From Marinomonas sp. SBI8L (lineage in GTDB: Bacteria; Pseudomonadota; Gammaproteobacteria; Pseudomonadales; Marinomonadaceae), in the NCBI RefSeq assembly GCF_001624705.1, contig NZ_JSEO01000003.1:62001-126000 (forward strand): a stretch of 64,000 nt of DNA. Direction: 5' to 3'. This document shows, in pieces, positions 58,798 to 64,000 of the stretch; position 1 is the first letter of the stretch, and every line of letters starts with the position of its first letter. The notes below the pieces were generated by a model that saw nothing but the letters and a program-made list of their open reading frames with translations, ran no database searches and was not told the origin of the DNA. Made by a program: the position numbers and the translations under genes.

Positions 58798-60030
58798 TCA
58801 GTCGTGAGTGGTGAGAAGTGAATGAGCGGCTTGGTAAAGTACGTTCGGTCCACCAAAGCCACCTGCTTTCATGGCTAACGCTAAAGGCGTGCCTGTTTCA
58901 TCTATGGCTTTTGCGAGGGGAAAGCCCGCCTCAAATTCACCTATAAGTTGAAATGACTTAATCGAAAGTGTGCTGAGTATGGCGTTCATCGTCTCCCCAC
59001 CAGTTGCGATCAGAGCATCAAATTTCTGTTTATGAATGGCGTCTTGCGCTTCTGATGTGAGGTTTTTGAGGGCAGTTTTTGCATCATTTTTGAGTGATGG
59101 CGGTACTGTTAAACAAGCAATTTGAGCATCTTTATTATCATGCTTAAAAAGCGCCTTGGCACTAAATACCACTGGAACGCCTTTGCTCTTTAAATACTTA
59201 CATTGGGCTTGGCTAACAGGATTAGCACTGCCTATTACAATTAAGCATTTTTTTGCATTAACTTGGGGCAGGGCTTGTAAAAGAGGTTCCTTGTTAGAGT
59301 GAGAATAAGTTCTAGCTGTTTTATCTAGGGTATTAGCCAGTGCTTGCGCAAGACCGGGTGAGCCTATCCAAAGTACCTTGTGTCTATTGGGGATAAGCGC
59401 AACTTGTTGGTTTAGCTCAGTTTGGGTTTTAGCATCTAGAATCAGCGTAAGCTGCTGTCTAGCGGCTCTTGTTATGTCTTCTTGGCTTGCCCCTGTCGAT
59501 ATGATCGTCGCTTGACCTAAAGAAGGTGCAATCAAGTCTTTAATTGAGCTGGTTCTGGCTGGATGCACAGGGTCATTAGCGTATTGGCTGGTTGAAACAC
59601 TTTTGCCTTGCACAAACTGAATGCCATTGTGTGTGGTTCGTCCTGCATCAGGAAAGGCGGGAGCGATGACAATATTGTGAAACCTATCTTTTTCAGCCGA
59701 TTGATAAAGGGCCTCTAATTCAGCTCGAATATGACCTCTTAATGTGGAATCTATTGTTTTATAGATAATCTGCTGGCTAGAAAATGTGTGGATAGCTTGC
59801 TGAACACGTTTGATAGCGGCTTGTTCACTAACTTGTCTGCTGCCTGTATCAAGTGCAATGAGCTGGGTTTTTATTTCGCTTTGTTGTGTTGCTTCTAGTT
59901 CAAAAAAGTCTTGGCGAAGAACAAGGGAAGAGAGCCCTTTTGCTAAAAAGGGGGCGGCACCATCTGCGGCACTGGTTAGGTCGTCTGCTATGATGGCAAT
60001 ATTGGCTGAAGTCGCATTTAAGTTTTTCAT
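58798..60030 (-). CDS. dtnK: Four-carbon acid sugar kinase (DtnK / DUF1537 type)
   Basis: 410 residues. N-terminal IIADDLTSAADGAAPFLAKG is the DtnK variant of the DUF1537 substrate motif (DLTSAAD rather than DFTGATD as in the other kinase here). The middle has IDSTLRGHIRAELEAL and the C-terminal ATP part LIVIGSANPVSQAQCKYL, IATGGETMNAILSTL and EAGFPLA. With PdxA2 next door, D-threonate 4-kinase activity is likely. Start ATG at 60030, 57 bp from the palindrome at 60087. Confidence 0.85.
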   Translation of the reverse strand: MKNLNATSANIAIIADDLTSAADGAAPFLAKGLSSLVLRQDFFELEATQQSEIKTQLIALDTGSRQVSEQAAIKRVQQAIHTFSSQQIIYKTIDSTLRGHIRAELEALYQSAEKDRFHNIVIAPAFPDAGRTTHNGIQFVQGKSVSTSQYANDPVHPARTSSIKDLIAPSLGQATIISTGASQEDITRAARQQLTLILDAKTQTELNQQVALIPNRHKVLWIGSPGLAQALANTLDKTARTYSHSNKEPLLQALPQVNAKKCLIVIGSANPVSQAQCKYLKSKGVPVVFSAKALFKHDNKDAQIACLTVPPSLKNDAKTALKNLTSEAQDAIHKQKFDALIATGGETMNAILSTLSIKSFQLIGEFEAGFPLAKAIDETGTPLALAMKAGGFGGPNVLYQAAHSLLTTHD

Positions 60031-60086
60031 ACTGGTGATTCTAGTGAGCCTATTAATTTAAAAAAGCCATATTTTTTAACCATTAT

Positions 60087-60105
60087 TGGTGATTAAAAAT
60101 CACCA
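60087..60105. promoter_or_regulatory. Palindrome in the dtnK/lysR divergent promoter
   Basis: TGGTGATT - AAA - AATCACCA, perfect 8-bp arms. A third TGGTGATT half site lies at 60033-60040 next to the kinase start. Spacing and dyad suit a LysR activator binding two adjacent sites. Confidence 0.65.
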
Positions 60106-60173
60106 TTTTGTAATCTGCTTGTTATGCTTTATATGGCAATATGTAGGCTTAATCTGAGAGTTTGAGAGGAATT

Positions 60174-61052
60174 ATGCAGCGGGTAAAAACACCATCTTTT
60201 AATGACCTAAGAGCATTTGAAGCGGTAGCAAGGCTGGGTACAGTTCGTGCTGCAGCCGGTGAAATTGCTGTCACCCATGGGGCAGTGAGTCGACGAATTC
60301 GAAACCTTGCTGATTATATTGAGGTTCAGCTATTTGAATCTGAAGGACGTGGTATTCGCTTAACTTCTCAGGGTGAAGTCTTGGCTGGGGCTGTGACTGA
60401 TGCTTTTGAGTTAATCCAAGAGGCGTTAGCTGAGATACAAGCACCTGAGCAAGCAGGCCCCATTCTTCTATCCTGTGAAAGGTCAGTGGCGATGCGTTGG
60501 TTAATGCCAAGGTTGAGTAACTTTCAAACTCAGTACCCTGAAGCGGATTTACATTTATCCGTGGGTGGAGGTGAACTGGATTTCAGCAAAGATAAGGCCA
60601 GCATCGCGTTGCGTCGATTAGATTTTGCCATTGATCCTCATTATCAAGTCGATGTTTTAATGCTTGAAAAAATGGGGCCAGTGATGACGCCAAGTATGCT
60701 TGAGGCGTTTGAAAGCGGTGACTATATTGGCCTTGGTTCTAAAACTCGCCCAGAAGCATGGAGAGATTGGTTAGTTAAACATCCAGATGTGCCAAAGCCA
60801 AAAGAGGTGCGCTATTTTGATCACCATTTTTTCATGGTTGAAGGGGCGGCAAGTGGTCTGGGAGTGGCGTTATGTCCTAAGGTAATCGCCTTTGACTATG
60901 TGCAAGATGGCCGTTTAATCGATCTTTATGGTTTTAAAGAAGATGGCACTGAATATGGTCTTATTTATCCTAAGTCGATGAAAATGAATGAATTTACCTT
61001 AGCGTTAAAGTCTTGGTTGAGTCAGATTGCGGCGGAAATAGACAAGCTCTAA
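60174..61052 (+). CDS. LysR family regulator (GcvA-like)
   Basis: 292 residues from the ATG at 60174 (AGAGGA four to five bases upstream); a TTG at 60162 is less likely. Helix-turn-helix GTVRAAAGEIAVTHGAVSRR at about 20-45. Effector domain with GPILLSCERSVAMRWLMPRL. Divergent from dtnK-pdxA2, so it probably controls that operon. The GcvA-like branch often senses small metabolites. Confidence 0.9.
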   Translation: MQRVKTPSFNDLRAFEAVARLGTVRAAAGEIAVTHGAVSRRIRNLADYIEVQLFESEGRGIRLTSQGEVLAGAVTDAFELIQEALAEIQAPEQAGPILLSCERSVAMRWLMPRLSNFQTQYPEADLHLSVGGGELDFSKDKASIALRRLDFAIDPHYQVDVLMLEKMGPVMTPSMLEAFESGDYIGLGSKTRPEAWRDWLVKHPDVPKPKEVRYFDHHFFMVEGAASGLGVALCPKVIAFDYVQDGRLIDLYGFKEDGTEYGLIYPKSMKMNEFTLALKSWLSQIAAEIDKL

Positions 61053-61095
61053 TTCTGTTTATTTATGATGAGAAGGATAAATAATTTGCAGTTTA

Positions 61096-61107
61096 ATGCG
61101 TATGCAT
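61096..61107. promoter_or_regulatory. MarR operator candidate 1 (upstream of marR)
   Basis: ATGCGTATGCAT, one mismatch to the perfect ATGCATATGCAT repeated before the two following genes. It ends 13 bases before the marR ATG, so binding would block transcription or initiation: autorepression. Confidence 0.7.
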
Positions 61108-61120
61108 GTATTTTTAAATA

Positions 61121-61543
61121 ATGAAAAATAAAATTGAACCTTGCTTAGCTTTATCTATTCGCCGTGCTGACCGTATCATCAGCCAAGCCTATAACGACCG
61201 TTTATCTGTTTTAGGTATTCGTTCAACTCAGTTTTCTGTGTTGAGAGTGATAGATGTGATGCAAAAAGCCAGCGCTAAAGATTTACAACAACATCTTTCT
61301 ATGGAGCAACCTACCGTTTCTCGGGCATTAAAACCCTTGATTAGAGATGGCTATATATTGGTGAGTGAAGGCAAGAATAAGAAGGAAAAGTGGCTGACGC
61401 TTACGCCGGAAGGTAAGACGTTATTTGATCAGTGTATGATTCCTTGGCGACAAGCACAGGATGATTTAGCCGCCCATTTAGGGTCTGAAACAAGTCAGCT
61501 ATTGCATGAGTTAAGTAACAAAATCGTATCTTTTAAGAGCTGA
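61121..61543 (+). CDS. MarR family transcriptional regulator
   Basis: 140 residues. Winged helix-turn-helix with MQKASAKDLQQHLSMEQPTV as helix pair and LIRDGYILVSEGKNKKEKWL as the wing. Typical dimeric MarR length. The ribosome binding site is poor. It leads a group with a glutathione S-transferase and an exporter, and all three promoters carry the same palindrome. Confidence 0.88.
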   Translation: MKNKIEPCLALSIRRADRIISQAYNDRLSVLGIRSTQFSVLRVIDVMQKASAKDLQQHLSMEQPTVSRALKPLIRDGYILVSEGKNKKEKWLTLTPEGKTLFDQCMIPWRQAQDDLAAHLGSETSQLLHELSNKIVSFKS

Positions 61544-61594
61544 TTGTTAAGTTGTAAAGAAAATGAACGAGTATTTTAATAAACAAGTAAATAT

Positions 61595-61606
61595 ATGCAT
61601 ATGCAT
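61595..61606. promoter_or_regulatory. MarR operator candidate 2 (upstream of gst)
   Basis: Perfect palindrome ATGCATATGCAT, 29 bases before the gst ATG. Confidence 0.75.
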
Positions 61607-61635
61607 TCAGTTTTAATTTTTAATCGAGGTAAATA

Positions 61636-62304
61636 ATGCAGCTATACACTTATCCTGTTACGACAAATGCGCTGAAAGTGGCTTTATTAGAGGCTTATAT
61701 CAAGCCTTTTCTCGATTTAGGCATAGAGCAAAGGTTAATTCAGTTACAAAAAAGAGAGCAGAGTCAGGCGGATTTTTTAGCGATTAATCCTAAGGGGAAA
61801 ATTCCAGTTTTAGTGAATGCTGCACGTGGAGAAACAGTGACAGAATCCAATGCCATCTTGCTGTATTTACTTGGCCTTCCTCAAGTTCAGGCCGTGCCTG
61901 AATTAGCCAAATTAAGCCAAGGATCTAGTGTTATGTCTTGGTTGTTTTGGCAGGCAAGTGATACGGGTATCGATAGGGCGGGTTATCACTTTAATCGTGT
62001 TCTCTTACCTCATTGGGGTGTTAACAGAGACCATGAACCCGATGAAGAGCAGCTAGGTAAGTTTTCTAAAAGTTGCCAAGTGTTAGAGCAGGCACTCGCC
62101 CAAAATACTTATTTATGTGGCGATGACGTGAGTGTGGCTGATATCTCAGTCGCTGCAGTTTTCATGTTCCATCAAGAAGCTGGTATGCCATTAGATAATT
62201 ACCCACATCTGGTGGCTTGGCTAACACGTTTAGAAGCAAGGAGCTGGTGGCGTTTAACTAAGGATGAGGCGGTCGATTTTATTGGTGATTTGACGCACCG
62301 ATAG
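61636..62304 (+). CDS. Glutathione S-transferase family protein
   Basis: 222 residues. N-terminal thioredoxin fold ending in GKIPVLVN (cis-Pro) and ETVTESNAILLYL (glutathione gamma-glutamyl site Glu-Ser). C-terminal helical domain with SVADISVAAVFMFHQ, the N-capping Asp motif. GAGGTAA before the ATG. Together with the MarR regulator and MMPL exporter it suggests detoxification of an electrophile. Confidence 0.88.
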   Translation: MQLYTYPVTTNALKVALLEAYIKPFLDLGIEQRLIQLQKREQSQADFLAINPKGKIPVLVNAARGETVTESNAILLYLLGLPQVQAVPELAKLSQGSSVMSWLFWQASDTGIDRAGYHFNRVLLPHWGVNRDHEPDEEQLGKFSKSCQVLEQALAQNTYLCGDDVSVADISVAAVFMFHQEAGMPLDNYPHLVAWLTRLEARSWWRLTKDEAVDFIGDLTHR

Positions 62305-62362
62305 GGATATTGAGCAATGAGTAATGGCTTTTAGTTGTTACTCATTTTATTTATATAAATAC

Positions 62363-62374
62363 ATGCATATGCAT
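62363..62374. promoter_or_regulatory. MarR operator candidate 3 (upstream of mmpl)
   Basis: Perfect palindrome ATGCATATGCAT, 42 bases before the exporter ATG. Confidence 0.75.
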
Positions 62375-62416
62375 TAATTGTTGTTTTGTTACAGATCTCT
62401 GTAACGGGAGTTTAAG

Positions 62417-64000
62417 ATGAAAGATTCAGCCCCAGCCGCCGTCAGTGCGGCATCACCTAACGCTGTAAAAGATTTGAATAGAAGCCAAGGCTACCGGCTG
62501 TTTAGTTGGATAGTTTCACACCCCAAGCGGGTTTTAACCTTCGGCTTGCTTCTTATGGCGTTGGTCATTTCCCAAATTACTTCGCTCACCAAGGATACTC
62601 GCGCTGATGCCTTTTTAGCTGATGATAATAGCGCGCTCGTGTATCGGGAAAAGGTGAAAAAAATCTTTGGCTTAAGTGACCCTTTGGTTATCGCCGTGGT
62701 TGCTAAAGACAGTATCTTTACCCCTGAAGGGCTAAATGCAGTACAAGCTGTGACAGATGTGGTGATGGATCTAAACAATATTGATCCGGAGGGCATTACC
62801 AGTTTGGCCACAGAGAACAATATATTTGGCACTCAAGAAGGCATGGAGGTTGAGCCTTTTTATGAGTATGAAATAGAGAGTCAGGCAGAAGCCTTAGCTG
62901 TGCGAGATGCGATTCGAGACTTTCCGCTTTATCAGGGTAGCCTAGTTGCACAAGATGAATCGGCTACCTTGGTGGTGGCTGAGCTTTTAGATGAGAAGCT
63001 AGTGGAGCAGTCTTACGATGACATGGTCATTGCGATGAATGAGCTGACTCTGCCACAAGATATTCAGCTTTATGTAGCAGGTGAAGGGGCTGTTTCAGGC
63101 TATCTAGGCAGCTATATTGATGCGGATGCAAAGCGCTTAAACCCGCTTGCTGGTGTCATCATTACCTTGATCGTGTTTATCGCCTTTGTTCGCTTTGGTC
63201 CCATTATTATGGGGAACCTAGTAATAGCCGCATCTGTATTAATGACAATAGGGGTTATGGCGTTTGTTGGTGTGCCTTTTTATGTCATTACTAACGCTTT
63301 ACCTGTGATTTTGATTGGTATTTCTGTGGCTGACAGTATTCACATTTACAGTGAATATTTTGAGCGTCGTGCTCTTTATCCAAATGAATCGATCAAAGAG
63401 TCAATCATTCAAACCATGATGGAAATGTGGCGTCCTATTACACTGACCACATTAACCACAGTTGCTGGATTTATGGGGCTGTACTTTGCTGCTTACATGC
63501 CTCCATTTAAGTTTTTTGGTCTCTTTACCGCCGTTGGTGTGTCTGTGGCTTGGTTTTATTCGCTGGTGGTATTGCCTGCGGCCATGAGTCTTATTAAGAC
63601 AGAAGTAAGGCCCGGATTTGCAGCTAAAGTACGTTCACAAAAGCATGATATGACAGCGCGTTTTATGGTTTTCTTAGGCCGTATTACTGCGCGCTTTGCT
63701 AAGTTTATTCTTGCTTTGTCATTGGTTATTTTTGTTCTAGGTCTATTTGCTGCAAGCCACTTGGTGGTGGATGAAGAGCGCATTAAAACCTTCCATCCAA
63801 ATGAAGCGCTTTATGTGGCGGATGAGATGATAAACAGCCGCTTCGATGGCTCAAATTATCTGGATATTGTGGTAAATACTCAGGATATTGAAGGCATATT
63901 TGATCTTGAGGTGCTGGCTAAAATGGAAGCGCTACAGGTCTATGCCGAAGGTCTTGATTATGTCGAGGGTTCCACCTCATTAATTGATTACTTGAAGCAG
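62417..64000 (+). CDS. MMPL/RND superfamily exporter (3' end cut by window)
   Basis: 528 codons are inside the window and the frame stays open to the edge. ATG with GGGAG six bases upstream. After a 35-residue cytoplasmic N-terminus come TM1 (about 37-55), a large periplasmic loop, and a TM cluster at about 240-400 with NALPVILIGISVADSIHIYS, the charged-helix region typical of RND 'predicted exporters', and PITLTTLTTVAGFMGLYF. The second half then repeats this layout from about 420. Belongs to the HAE2/MMPL-type single-subunit exporters. Under the same palindrome as marR and gst. Confidence 0.9.
   Translation, partial: MKDSAPAAVSAASPNAVKDLNRSQGYRLFSWIVSHPKRVLTFGLLLMALVISQITSLTKDTRADAFLADDNSALVYREKVKKIFGLSDPLVIAVVAKDSIFTPEGLNAVQAVTDVVMDLNNIDPEGITSLATENNIFGTQEGMEVEPFYEYEIESQAEALAVRDAIRDFPLYQGSLVAQDESATLVVAELLDEKLVEQSYDDMVIAMNELTLPQDIQLYVAGEGAVSGYLGSYIDADAKRLNPLAGVIITLIVFIAFVRFGPIIMGNLVIAASVLMTIGVMAFVGVPFYVITNALPVILIGISVADSIHIYSEYFERRALYPNESIKESIIQTMMEMWRPITLTTLTTVAGFMGLYFAAYMPPFKFFGLFTAVGVSVAWFYSLVVLPAAMSLIKTEVRPGFAAKVRSQKHDMTARFMVFLGRITARFAKFILALSLVIFVLGLFAASHLVVDEERIKTFHPNEALYVADEMINSRFDGSNYLDIVVNTQDIEGIFDLEVLAKMEALQVYAEGLDYVEGSTSLIDYLKQ

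Noticed and set aside
1-64000. tRNA, rRNA, CRISPR, integrase or prophage genes
   Set aside because: I looked for cloverleaf ends, regular spaced repeats and phage/integrase proteins and saw none; a covariance-model scan would be needed to exclude small RNAs.

Overview
The window reads as chromosome of a marine gammaproteobacterium of the Oceanospirillales type, most like Marinomonas. This rests on moderate-to-low GC, many periplasmic binding proteins, several polyamine and organic-acid catabolic clusters, a CHASE histidine kinase, a chemoreceptor and a GGDEF/EAL protein. The genus is an inference from gene content and protein flavour; no rRNA or tRNA gene is visible to prove it. I saw no CRISPR array, prophage or complete insertion sequence.

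Layout. 0-1.3 kb: end of a quinone-reductase-like SDR gene divergent from a LysR regulator, followed by a repeat element with 42-bp imperfect inverted ends (1291-1614). 1.7-12 kb: polyamine module 1, with a LuxR regulator, SpuC-type aminotransferase, GntR regulator, PuuA-type glutamylpolyamine synthetase, a complete PotFGHI-type ABC importer and a class I glutamine amidotransferase. 12-24 kb: chemoreceptor, an orphan caspase-like protein, AraC regulator, acyl-CoA synthetase, TSUP exporter, small transporters and enzymes, and two copies of a MITE-like repeat. 24-33 kb: polyamine module 2, with a lone binding protein, PotF paralogue, PuuA paralogue, PuuB oxidase, TetR regulator, EamA transporter and a second PuuB. 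33-41 kb: CHASE histidine kinase, an ABC-F ATPase with a 26-codon leader ORF, bracketed by direct repeats and followed by a third MITE copy, then YifB and a DegT aminotransferase. 41-44.6 kb: ornithine-cyclodeaminase-family protein, class I aminotransferase, YheO-like regulator and PdxH.

44.7-54.3 kb is a divergent catabolic cluster. The leftward arm encodes SMP-30 lactonase, an isopropylmalate-dehydrogenase-like enzyme, a Gfo/Idh/MocA dehydrogenase and a GntR regulator. The rightward arm encodes a tripartite tricarboxylate transporter (TctC/B/A), an OtnK-type four-carbon acid sugar kinase, an OtnC-type decarboxylase and a small ABM-fold protein. A 26-bp palindrome lies between the arms. The end of the pathway looks like tetronate catabolism to a triose phosphate, but the usual first dehydrogenase (LtnD/DenD) and isomerase (OtnI) are absent and other enzymes take their place. 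This is my best candidate for an undescribed pathway. After a GGDEF/EAL gene, 57.1-61.1 kb holds a second acid-sugar set (TIM-barrel protein, PdxA2, DtnK-type kinase, LysR) resembling D-threonate catabolism.

61.1-64.0 kb holds a MarR regulator, a glutathione S-transferase and an MMPL/RND exporter cut by the window edge. Each is preceded by the same 12-bp palindrome, with one mismatch in front of marR, which suggests one small MarR regulon. Many of the other regulators also sit next to convincing palindromes, so the local regulatory wiring can be largely proposed from sequence.
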